Assembly (NCBI RefSeq): GCF_030272615.1
Contig: NC_081406.1
Location: 140,276,361 to 140,340,360, forward strand
Source of the DNA: Cryptomeria japonica
Lineage: Eukaryota; Streptophyta; Pinopsida; Cupressales; Cupressaceae
Length of the DNA stretch: 64,000 nucleotides
Reading direction: 5' to 3'
Each line of letters begins with the position of its first letter. Positions within the stretch are counted from its first letter, which is position 1. The notes beneath the pieces were generated by a model. The model was not told the DNA's origin, searched no databases, and saw only the letters and a program-made list of their open reading frames with translations. A program made the translations under genes and the position numbers. This document shows positions 24,300-37,520 of the stretch, piece after piece.

Positions 24300-24960
24300 A
24301 AATTTTATGCCCTAACATTGTTGTGTGTATTGGACTATGAGTAGTCAACTTCTGGCTAGCTAACTTTTAATTAAGCCATATTATCATTATTATATTCATA
24401 TTTATCCAGTTAGGTTGGCCTAGTGATTATATAGTTTTGTTTAAGTATATAGGTTATTTATTATCATCGGGTTGAGTATTGAGCTCTTTTTTAAGACTAT
24501 TGGAGGCATCTCCCTCAAAGTGGTATATTTTTTTAATTGGTGAGCAAGATTATTAGTCAAGCCTAAATTTGATGAGGTAACAAATGGGGAACCTCATCCC
24601 CATCATGAATGCTCATCAACAATGTGAATAGTCTAGACTTGTGAGCACAGTAACCCAATAGGTACACAACCAACAAGCACACTAGTGTAGTGAGGGGTCA
24701 AAGCATATTCAACACCAAGATACTTAGGACGAACATGAGCAACATTAACACAAAGGGTTAAACCTGTAAGCATATTGGATTAGCGAAGGCCCAAAGCCCG
24801 CGATCACAATTGCCCAATAGAAATTCAAACGTTTGTGATGATAACAAGATTGTTGCAACTTAACCATTGCACTATGGGATAAACCCCCCTCAAAATGACA
24901 TATTATTTTCAAATATTTGTAGCATATTTCATACTCTATCTTCTATTTTGAAAGCTATTA
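24300..24960 (+). repeat. Local duplication, copy B, interrupted by a SINE
   Basis: This is the second copy of the segment at 23040-23400. Similarity covers 24310-24529 and resumes at 24887-24960; the 357 bases between are the SINE. Together with copy A it shows that the duplication came before the SINE insertion. Confidence 0.7.
24530..24886 (-). mobile_element. tRNA-derived SINE with an 18-bp target-site duplication
   Basis: On the minus strand the head reads CCCATAGTGCAATGGTTAAG at about 24879-24860, an A-box-like promoter start, with a B-box-like CGTTTGAATTTC about 40 bases on. The 3' end is A-rich (AATTAAAAAAATATA near 24540-24525). Direct repeats flank it: CCCTCAAAGTGGTATATT (24512-24529) and CCCTCAAAATGACATATT (24887-24904), three mismatches. 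The uninterrupted site exists in the duplicate at 23321-23338. Transcription by RNA polymerase III is expected for the family. The family name is not known to me. Confidence 0.8.
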
Positions 24961-25744
24961 CATAACATTTTATGTACCTAACTCTTCTTTATTTAGGTCT
25001 CTACCTTTTAACCTCATGTCTTTCCTAAAACTAGATGAATCTCCTTTAGATCAAGGATACATATTGCTCACTCACAATAGTTCCATGTAGTGGTTCCTAT
25101 TATGACCATATTGTCCACATTTGCCACTTAGAATATTATGAATTCCCACATGAATTTACAACAGAAATTGATGTGTCTCGTAAACCTTAGACCTGAGATG
25201 ATGGCTATTTTTTTTTTAATCACTGAGAATAATTTACATATATATTCCCAAATCACTTACTATAATAGGGGAGGCAACTGTACTGTATTTGGATAGAGAA
25301 AATAACTGCAGCCAATTTTGAGAAAGACAAACGCTGTCCTTTCGGCTCATTTTCTTGATTTGGCAAGCTCCAGAAAAGACGTGATATGACCACACCTAAC
25401 ATTTTCATTTTTATAAAATATGCCCATATAAATTTCAGGAGCCCAGTTAAGAATATTAAAGTCCTTCACTTTTGACGAAATTATATTTATGTTGAGATTG
25501 ACAATAACTTTCATATGAGTGTGATAGTTCACGGAATACACGTTAAAGTGGTGAGTGCTAAGATTTTGTTTAACAAATATTTTTGATGTTTATCTGGTCA
25601 TATTTGTGGGGCTCTTTTTAATTGTATATGATACTTGCAAAATCTTAACAAAGATTTCCAGTAGACAAAAGCATGCATCTAGTCATGATCGATCAGTAAT
25701 AATATAAATATAATATATTTGATGGGCTCTTTTGCATGATTATT

Positions 25745-25835
25745 AATGTCTGAAGTCCTCATTTTATTCTCTTTTAATATGATAAGTTTACCTTTCATTT
25801 GCAACTTTCAATATAATAATTACTGGCCATTTGCC
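25745..25835 (-). promoter_or_regulatory. Relic of the terpene synthase upstream region
   Basis: The plus strand here, from ATTAATGTCTGAAGTCC through CTCTTTTAATATGATA to the TTTGCAACTTTC block, aligns by eye with 18199-18275 upstream of the intact gene (ATTTAATGCCTGAATTCC, CGCTTTTAATATGATA, ATTGCCACTTTT). Orientation is the same. No exon was found on the expected side (below 25740), so this appears to be a promoter fragment left from a lost or incomplete gene copy. Confidence 0.5.
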
Positions 25836-25891
25836 ACTTGCAATATATAATGAATTTTCATATAATAGTTGGGTGCTTAATTAAATGGCTA

Positions 25892-25906
25892 AAATATCTT
25901 GCACAG
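25892..25906. repeat. Target-site duplication, left, of the second SINE
   Basis: AAATATCTTGCACAG here is repeated exactly at 26079-26093 on the other side of the SINE. Confidence 0.9.
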
Positions 25907-26078
25907 AGGTGTTCTCGTCGAAGCGAGACTAATCCATCAGTATGTATGATTCGCTCACAAGGTAGCACCACACAGAGTTAACACAGTCGGAGACTCGAAC
26001 TCAAGACCATGGGGAGCATACCCACGCCTTAAATTACGATCCACAATCGAACAAGCTAAGACCGAAGCCCCCTATAAT
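25907..26078 (-). mobile_element. tRNA-derived SINE with a perfect 15-bp target-site duplication
   Basis: The minus strand starts at GGGGGCTTCGGTCTTAGCTT, whose TTAGCTTGTTCG is an A-box-like element. About 60 bases later comes GAGTTCGAGTCTC, a good match to the RNA polymerase III B box. The body is 172 bases and lacks a clear poly-A tail, ending near GAGAACACCT. Identical 15-bp repeats flank it, proving insertion by retrotransposition. Its sequence and length differ from the SINE at 24530, so two families are present. Confidence 0.85.
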
Positions 26079-26093
26079 AAATATCTTGCACAG

Positions 26094-29789
<3,696 letters not shown>

Positions 29790-29790
<1 letters not shown>

Positions 29791-30850
29791 AGGATGTGTA
29801 GCATCGTAAATTGTATACCCTTAATTCGAGTTGTTCAATTCAATGCTTAAGTTAGCATCCATTAGCATCCACCTTAGTGTATCTCATTGAATTTTGCATT
29901 TATAAGGTTTCTTTAGGATTTTAATTATTAGTTTAATTAAAACTAAAGTGCTCTCTCACCAATTCACACATTATAAAATGAGGCTCTTAACCCTAGGTGG
30001 ACCCCTTTTTATTTTATTTTAAATTAATCCTAATAATCTCCTAATTTCAATATTCAAGGCGCATTTTCACATATTTACACATCTTGGATTGATTTATCGT
30101 GTTGGATTTGACTTTATAATCACAATATCTCGTATCCCTAGAAATTTAGAAAAAAAGTTGATAGAACATGTGGTCACCACCATGGTCCCAAACATTTTTC
30201 CCTAAGTTTTGGAAACTTAATTTGACACTAGTGTGATGTTTAAATCACACTATTTGTCAATTTTTATCAATTCTAAGTCGGCCTATTATAAAATTTAAAA
30301 TTAGGGTTTCATATATAAAGCCTTTCTTTGACTCATTTGAGGATCCAAATCAAGCAATTTGAAGGGAGATCCTTGTGAAGTGAAAGAACAGATTTGTGTG
30401 AAATCTCAAATCAACAAATTCATCTATCAATCAAGTCTTCATCAACATTTTCATCAATTATGGAATCTTAGGAGATATTAAGAATAATAAGGGAATCATC
30501 GATTGTTGATTGACTTGTACCCATTCCTTAGGATTAAGTATGATTTCATATTATTTTCATATCTCTATATTGAGTTTTAGATCTACATAATATTAATTTT
30601 TAGATTTACATTATTTCTTTAGATCTACATTGCATTTGTGATTTGAAGAAGATGTATTACACTCATTTTAGGGTTTTACTCAAAACATAGGGCAGAGCTA
30701 TAATTTGCATCTATCTCTTAGGAATCTTATAAACACATGAGATTCAAGGGCACACACACATTTTCAATACAATATTGGCTATTTGTGGACGTGAAAATCT
30801 ACAAAACAAGGGTTTTGACTTTAAGGCAAAAACCTATATAGCTTGAAACA
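29790..30850 (+). repeat. Probable LTR of an unassigned element
   Basis: A TG start (TGTAGCATCGTAAATTG near 29797), then a U3-like AT-rich part, a TATA box ATATATAAAG at 30311-30320, and a leader-like stretch. The end may be near CCATTTCCA (about 30857). No partner LTR, target-site duplication or coding sequence was found nearby. Confidence 0.4.
30311..30320 (+). promoter_or_regulatory. TATA box in the probable LTR
   Basis: CATATATAAAGCC on the plus strand, in the expected middle position of an LTR. Function is inferred from the motif alone. Confidence 0.4.
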
Positions 30851-31537
30851 CACCATTTCCATCTTGCTGGTGCAGAACTATATGTTTTCATCCAAGTGAG
30901 AAATTTATCAAAAGATCTCAGCAGACAAGCATAGGCTCTCTATCAAACATTGGTTTTGATTTTCGAGGACCAAGGCACCCCATGCTTTGGACTAGGGTGC
31001 CCCATGACTTGGTCCTCCTCGTTTGGCTACAAATTTCACATGCACCTCCCAAATAGTCTAAGAAAAGAAGTTCTTTGTTTGTAGATCATCTATATTCCTC
31101 AGACCAAGGGTATGTGCAACATGTTACCGGCACAGATGTTGATAATTGTTGCAGGTTATGTATAATATGTTGTCAATGAGTTGAAGGATCATTATAGTAA
31201 CTCTAAAAGCCTGAATGGGTAAGGTTATGTCTTAACATTGGAATATGAAAACACCTAAAGGAGTGATCCTCTTTGGCTAAATCTTGTGAAAGAGAGTCAA
31301 GGGATACTTTTACAGTTTCTATTCCTTTACTGGTATGAAAGGGAATGTGCAAAATATGAGATGATGTGAAAATATGTAAAGAAGGTGAATACAAGTGACT
31401 AAAACTATAAAATTGCAGACTGATAATTAACAGAACTGAGACAAGAAGTACAGATCTGGGAATGAAATTCTAATGTGCACCTATGATGAAAAAATGACCG
31501 GTGGAGATTGGGGTTTCTCCAGTTGATCTTTTTCCAG
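30851..31537. other. Unassigned DNA between a probable LTR and a truncated copia
   Basis: It contains an inverted pair around GGACCAAGGCACCCCATG...GTGCCCCATGACTTGGTCC (30969-31015), similar in style to the hairpin in the LTR at 55008-56166. A 63-codon open frame (31203-31394, minus) has no signature. The copia sequence ends abruptly at 31537. Confidence 0.4.
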
Positions 31538-32968
31538 TTCATTGCCCACTGGACTTATTGACTTTTACAATGTTATCAAAATTTACATGATAAAATCTTT
31601 GATGCCAAAGCCGACTATCTTCTACTTTTGCAATTAAACAATTGTTGACTTTAGAACTTAAATGAAACAGGGTACCATTTGTTTTCTTCCCGGTTGCAAT
31701 CAGTTCACCTTTGCTTCCATAGATTTTGCACATCCCATTCTTGAATTCCAATGGATAACCTATGTCATTGAGTTGAGCAACACTCAAAAGATTGTGGTTC
31801 CCTTTCCTTTTACCATACATGGCGAATCATTTCCAAATCTCACAACACCTCCATCAAATTCCTTCAAAGTAAGAAACTTATTCCAATCACCAGTCATGTG
31901 GTGTGAACAACCACTGTCCATAATCCAATCATCAGAACTATCCATGTGAGAGACTAATACCTTCCAATCTGATGACTCTTCTTTAATAGCAACAAAGACA
32001 ATGTCCTCATTTGCATCTTCTTGAGACTCTTCATCTATGATTCCTCCATCCATTGCAATGAGACAAACTCTTTTACCTTTGCCTTTGTACTTCTTATACT
32101 TCTCATGTTTCTGCTCATTATCTCCACTTGGACAGTTAGCAACAATATGTCCAATCCGGTTACATGCAAAACACTTCAACGGTAATTTACCTCTGTACTT
32201 ATCGGTACCTCTAGGTAACCGCTTGGCCAACAATGCTTCAAGCTCAATTAGACTATCTTCATCATTAACCTCTTTGTTGGATTTGGACTCATGACTATAA
32301 CTAGCTTCTCTACTTTTCCTTACCGGTGGGTTAGAAACTGAAGCTCTCAATGCAGATTCAAATTTCTGAACACTTACATCATAACCATTTAATTCAAATG
32401 TAGTTAATTTACCAATGACGGAGTCAAGAGTTACCTTTGATTTATCAATAGACTTGAGTTCCTGAATGGCTACAACTCAGATAGAATAGACCGGTAGAAG
32501 GGTTCTCAACACCTTGCTAACCACTGTGGTATCCTCCACTATACCACTAACACTTTTGATCTCACTAACTATCTCCTTGATCTTTTGACCATACTGCTGA
32601 ATATTCTCACCTTCAGCCATCCACATGTCATCAAATTTACCTCTTGGACTGTCTTCTTTGGCAATCTTCACATGCTCATCACCACTGTAGATATCCTCCG
32701 ATTTCTTCTACACTTCAAAAGTGGTCTCCAAACCATGGACACCAACATACTTTGAATCAGACAAGGAAATGATAATGGCCTCCAATGCTTGATTATTCTC
32801 CTGTTGCTCCTTCTTTTGATCATCTGACAAAATCCCACTAGGCAAGTTATATTTAGTAACAACATGTTCCAAATATTGAATTCCTAAGCTCTTGATATAG
32901 ATCTTCATCCTAACACTCCAGATTATGTAGTTTTCCCTATTGAATTTTGGACCTTCTTTCTTCATCAT
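31538..32968 (-). pseudogene. Ty1/copia gag, protease and pre-integrase domain, broken and truncated
   Basis: The minus strand starts with a copia gag (FNRENYIIWSVRMKIY, 32968-32708) and passes a break at 32671-32708 to a second gag stretch (32671-32477). After another break it continues as 32350-31784, with the zinc knuckle CFACNRIGHIVANCP and the protease motif DWIMDSGCSHHMTGDW. An overlapping frame (31820-31539) holds the gag_pre-integrase domain with LWHQRFYHVNFDNIVKV. Integrase, RT and RNase H are absent; the element stops at about 31537. The LTR and primer site lie just upstream at 33025-34439. It is dead. Confidence 0.9.
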
Positions 32969-33024
32969 GTTCTCCTAGATCTTTACCTCAAGCTATTAGG
33001 CTTAAATACAAGAGGACCTGAAAT

Positions 33025-33036
33025 GATCTGATACCA
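33025..33036 (-). other. Primer binding site of the copia element
   Basis: TGGTATCAGATC on the minus strand, the initiator-Met-tRNA type, two bases from the LTR inner end at 33039. Confidence 0.85.
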
Positions 33037-33038
33037 CT

Positions 33039-34439
33039 TGATGATATGATGAATCAATAAGGATCCATTCAACTATTGAGAGGAGGGGTGAATCAATAGA
33101 TAGAAAACAAAATAAACTTCTTAGACTAACCGGTTTAGATACTGTAACATAAACTGTAACTACACTATCAAGCTTACTGGTTGAATAAAATATCAATATA
33201 ACAATGTAATAGATCTATAACTTAGATTCCTTTTATCCAAAACATCAAAACACTTTACTAACATTAGTAATAGCTCATTTCAAATCATTTCCAGTCATCT
33301 AATCATGTCTTAGTGGTTTTACTAGTTAAACATATTAACCATATAAAAAACATACACAAAATCATTCACCACTTGACACAACGATTTTTGATGTGGAAAC
33401 CCAAATGGGAAAAACCACAATGGGGATGAATACCCAGAAGTATTCTGAACTCTTCTAAATTTTTCCATGTTAGGAACCAAGCCTTGTTAGAAGCTTTACA
33501 AAACATGTCCTGTTAAGAATAGATTTGGTTAAGGACCACCCAGTTAAGGAGCATCCGATTAAGGGATTGACTACAATACCCTGTTAAAGGCAATACCCTA
33601 TTAGGAGTAACCTCGATAGAGGATTTAAAATCCAATCTCATGGATCACTTGGTTAGAGGATTTAGATAGCACCAAGCCTATTAAAGCTTACCCGGTTAGG
33701 GGATTTAACTGGTGTAATTGTTAGAGAACAATAGGGTTTTGTTGATCTGGTAATAGCACTGCTCTTCTTAATTAGATCCATTTATGCTCCTATCTACCTT
33801 CAAAACATTCTATATATACTCCTTTTGGTTCGACAATCAATCACATTACCACACTTAACCAAAATTGCCAACACTATTACAAAACAACTCATCGACCTTA
33901 TAAGCAAATATAATAAGTTGGTAACACATCACAAAACCTAAGATCTCATAGAGATTGCAAACATATCGGTTCAAACATGACTGTTGGATTACATAGTAAT
34001 CATTTACACATTGTTCTAGACAACTTCGACTGCTTTTGGATCAGCGCACATTGGATCTTGTAACTCATCATGCGGTTTCCACTTCATACTATGCACTTGC
34101 TCATTCCCAATATAAACAGTTATCTCTACGCAACAAAACAAATTTGAAACTCATCACATGCATCATGCATACGTGGCATAATTATCTTCGATTACCATTC
34201 AATCATAGATCATCATAACTGATTCTCCAAGCTCCATCGGTTAGGGCTTTGCTTATCAACGGGTTAGAGTTACCGGTTGATCACTCTACTTCAAATACTA
34301 ATACCGGTTTCCAACAGTGCTTCACTACCTATTGCAAAACTACATCGCTACCTGTTATAATACAACTCCATTACCAGTTTCTATTAACGTCAATGACAAC
34401 ATTATACTTCATTAATGCAATCTTCATGCAATCCCAACA
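33039..34439 (-). repeat. 5' LTR of the copia element, inserted into a gypsy gene
   Basis: On the element strand it runs TGTTGGGATTGC ... CATATCATCA, 1401 bases with TG...CA ends. The conserved copia block (GGTTTTTCCCATTTGGG in reverse) is at 33391-33420. At 34440 the sequence switches to the protease region of a Tat-like gypsy element, whose reading frame runs up to the LTR start, so this is a nested insertion. The matching 3' LTR is missing. Confidence 0.85.
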
Positions 34440-36093
34440 TAATAGCCTTCATGGAAAATATCCAAGGGTAACCTAACTTCACACATAATTGATCAAATGA
34501 AGGAATGATAAAAAAGGTAACATTTATAGATTTAGTGTGAACCTCAATAGGAAGTGTGATAGAGCCAATAGTAGGAAAAGAAAGCAAATAACTTAATGAC
34601 CACATTAGTATCATCATAGACTGGTTGATGCAAATGTAAAGTATAAAGATATTCTTCAGTGATTACATTAACCATGCAAGAGGGATCAATAAGCACACCA
34701 CATCAAGGTTTTCCTTCTAGATCTTTGCCACTATGTATAAAGGGTCATCGGATGCTCTAATGGTCTCACTAGGGTCAAATGTGATACAAGGATCCTTAGG
34801 TGTTTCTTATTTCTCTACCATATTAACCATATTTGTAGCTGTGAAAGTGAAATTAGAGAGAGATAATGAAGTATGTTTAGTCTCAATCACATTAGAGGTA
34901 TGAGAGGATAAGGAATCAATGAAAATATTAAGATTTTCATTAAGAGGAGCTATTGATTTGTTTCCCTTATCATTCACACCTACCACAAATATTGTATTAT
35001 TATCAATCAAGTCTTGAATCTTAATTTTTAATACAAAACATTTTTTAGTATCATGACCAAGTTGACGATGAAATTGACAAAAAGAATTATTATCAAAGTG
35101 ATGTGAAGTTGACTTAGAAGGATCAAATGGTTTTATTGGAGGAATTTTGATAACATTTATTTGTAACAACTGAGACATGATGCTATGCAAAGATTCATTC
35201 AAAGGAGTAAATTATCTCTCTCTTTTGAAAAATTTAGAAATAGGAGGCACACCTATTGTAGCATTCACATTGTTATTGTTGATTATGTCATTGAATTTTA
35301 TGAATCCTTTATTTGGTTTGAACTTCGCAAATGGTTGTTGAGCACTCTCATCCTCATCACTCGGAACCATAGGAGTAGATTGCTCCATTTGACTCATAGT
35401 CAGTTGATAATTGTGAAGTGTTGCGCACTACTATGGAAAGGAAGTAAAATTAGAAAAGAAATTTTTTTCCCTAATTTATTTTTGCAAATTAGAAAAGAAA
35501 ATTCTTTGAATATCATTATTAGTCACTGGAAAAGAAATTTGAGAACACAAATGCTTGTATCTTATACCAATGAAATCAGTCACTTTTTCTTTAACACCTT
35601 GTTTACAATGCATTAAATTAGCCAAATTGATTTTAGGGCCTATGTTGTTTTGAAATTGTTGAATAAAAGCATTTGCTAATTGTTGAAAAGAAGTAATAGA
35701 ATAAGAAGGCAAAGAGGAATACCATTGTAAAGCCTTATCTCTTAACATTCTAGTAAACAATCTGGCAAGCAATCTTTGATCATAAGAAAATTCAGTACAC
35801 AAAGTTTGGAATGTTTTGACATGTGTTAAAGGATAACCTTTTCTATTATAGAGTTCCAATTGAGGGACTTCAACATGTTTAGCAGGGAAAACTCTAATAG
35901 TATCAAGAGAAAGTGGGTTCAAAACATCAAATGTGGGCACACTAAACTTGGATTGACTCATACAAGAAATTTGTTGTTGCAATGAAGACATAGTTTGAGC
36001 AAGGTTATTAATGGTTGCTTTGGTTGAGGGATTTATGTTAGACATGGTTGATTGAGAAGGTGGTGTGATGTTATTGAAACAAGGCATTGATTG
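34440..36093 (-). pseudogene. Tat/Ogre-like gypsy element: gag C-terminal part and protease start
   Basis: Minus-strand pieces: 36093-35476, a gag domain with LRDKALQWYSSLPSYSI and a downstream FQQLANAFIQQF block; 35397-35212; 35202-34807 with CQFHRQLGHDTKKC followed by LKIKIQDLID, a gag zinc-finger arrangement typical of the Tat/Ogre group; and 34617-34440 with VKLGYPWIFSMKAI, the protease-side motif, cut at 34440 by the copia LTR. Frames change between pieces. The N-terminal part of this gag continues on the far side of the chromovirus at 48909. RT, RNase H and integrase of this element are not in the window. Confidence 0.75.
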
Positions 36094-36635
36094 TGTCATG
36101 CCCAAAATTTAGGGCAAAAACGGAACAATTTTTTTTTTTAAAAAAACACATACAAATTAATTAACAAGTTCACTCACACGACAAGCGTTATAGAAATTTT
36201 CATAATTATATTCGAACTAGTTCTGAGACGAACCAAGCATCGATAGTTTGTTAAATATTATTTGTGGAAAACTAACTGGTTTAATTTTTTTCTCCACGAG
36301 ATACCTAGTCTTTAGGTTTATTAAATTAATCACGTTAAGGAAAATAGGAGAGGAAATTTATTTCAAATCCCATTAAGACATATAGTCTAAACATCCAATT
36401 TAAAATCTAAATACTCTAATTAAATTAACCGGGACAAAAATAAGTATTTATTACCTTGAATACTTTTAAAATTATAAAAGCTAGGCTTACTTCTGATAAT
36501 TTATTTATTTCACTTTTCTTTATACTTCTTATGAGTAATCATACGGAGGTATTAACTATTTAAAAACTCCATTAAATACTTTTAAATATTTTAAACTTTA
36601 TTATATACTTACTCCAATTTATAACCAGAATATAT

Positions 36636-36644
<9 letters not shown>

Positions 36645-36672
<28 letters not shown>
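36645..36672. repeat. (TA)n microsatellite in the 3' LTR
   Basis: A run of alternating T and A, also present but altered at 45540-45590 in the other LTR. Confidence 0.85.
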
Positions 36673-36677
<5 letters not shown>

Positions 36678-36808
36678 TTTTAATCCTTTTAAAATTATCT
36701 CCCCAAAATAATAGTTAATTTTCTCTACAACCCTAATTAAGGATTCATATGATTTGTTTTATATAAATATGTTAATAACTATGAACCTAATATTATTTTA
36801 ATTCTTTT

Positions 36809-36833
36809 ACCCTAGCCCTACCCGGGCTAGGGT
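36809..36833. other. Conserved LTR hairpin CCCTAGCCC / GGGCTAGGG
   Basis: A perfect 9-bp inverted repeat with a 5-base TACCC loop. It recurs unchanged at 45729-45753 in the 5' LTR. In the related solo LTR (50683-50708) it is a longer stem, CCCTAACCCG AAT CGGGCTAGGG, with one mismatch. It lies downstream of the palindrome array on the element strand. Confidence 0.75.
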
Positions 36834-36953
36834 TCAATCCTTTTTTTTTGGTTAAACACTGAGTAATCTTTTTAGCAGGGCCAAAAACCCCTAAGGCGGC
36901 AGCCATGATTTTACTGCAGGTTTGAAGGAGGGCGACTGGGAAAGGCTGAGGTA

Positions 36954-37155
36954 CCACTGTATGGGCGCACAGTGGGCGCCACGGCACCACTGTGTGTCCT
37001 CACAGTGGGCGCCGCTAGCAACTCCCCCACTGTGTGGCAACACAGTGGCGGCCGCTGCCGTCCACTGTGTGTCCACACAGTGGGAGCCGAAGTGGCCGCA
37101 CTGTGTGTGCACACAGTGGGCGCCGCGCGGCCCTCACTGTGCGTACACACAGTGG
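36954..37155. repeat. Array of six tandem palindromes (about 36-bp period), 3' LTR
   Basis: Six units start near 36955, 36987, 37027, 37061, 37099 and 37134. Each is an inverted repeat around CCACTGTGTG...CACACAGTGG with a loop of 2 to 8 bases, separated by GC-rich spacers such as GGCGCCGC. The fourth and fifth units are almost perfect (2-base loops). The array lies in an otherwise AT-rich LTR, about 80 bases after a TATA-rich stretch on the element strand, so it may sit in the 5' leader RNA. All six units are kept in the other LTR. Confidence 0.9.
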
Positions 37156-37255
37156 GGTCTGCATGGACCCAAAACTTCATTTTTTTTTTTTTAAATTTAT
37201 TTATTTTTTAAAAATATATTTTATATAAATATATATATATATATAAATGTTTATA

Positions 37256-37321
<66 letters not shown>

Positions 37322-37442
37322 AATATATAATCATATAGTTATGAGGGTGAAAATATATCAATAAATATATTTTTTGTTTGTAATAAGATTTACATGCAAA
37401 AATTTTAAGCAAAACTAATAAAGGAAAAGCATTATGTAAATT

Positions 37443-37445
<3 letters not shown>

Positions 37446-37516
<71 letters not shown>
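37446..37516. repeat. (TA)n microsatellite, 3' LTR
   Basis: About 70 bases of uninterrupted TA. The matching tract in the 5' LTR (46326-46370) is shorter, so the array has changed length since insertion. Confidence 0.95.

Positions 37517-37520
<4 letters not shown>

Noticed and set aside
25347-25541. 64-residue minus-strand frame near the promoter relic, tested as a terpene synthase exon
   Set aside because: No RRx8W, DDxxD or other family motif could be found, and no splice pattern fits exon 1 of the intact gene.
25907-26078. A functional tRNA gene, given the good B box
   Set aside because: It cannot be folded into a cloverleaf with a proper acceptor stem, and flanking 15-bp duplications show it is a SINE.
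36793-36990. 65-codon open frame conserved between the two chromovirus LTRs
   Set aside because: Two LTRs of one element are recent copies, so conservation is not evidence of coding; the frame is absent from the related solo LTR. Mentioned only as a possible short upstream frame.
36891-37211. Several overlapping Cys/His/Thr-rich open frames (also at 45811-46292)
   Set aside because: They are translations of the palindrome array in all frames, on both strands, and change with the repeat phase.
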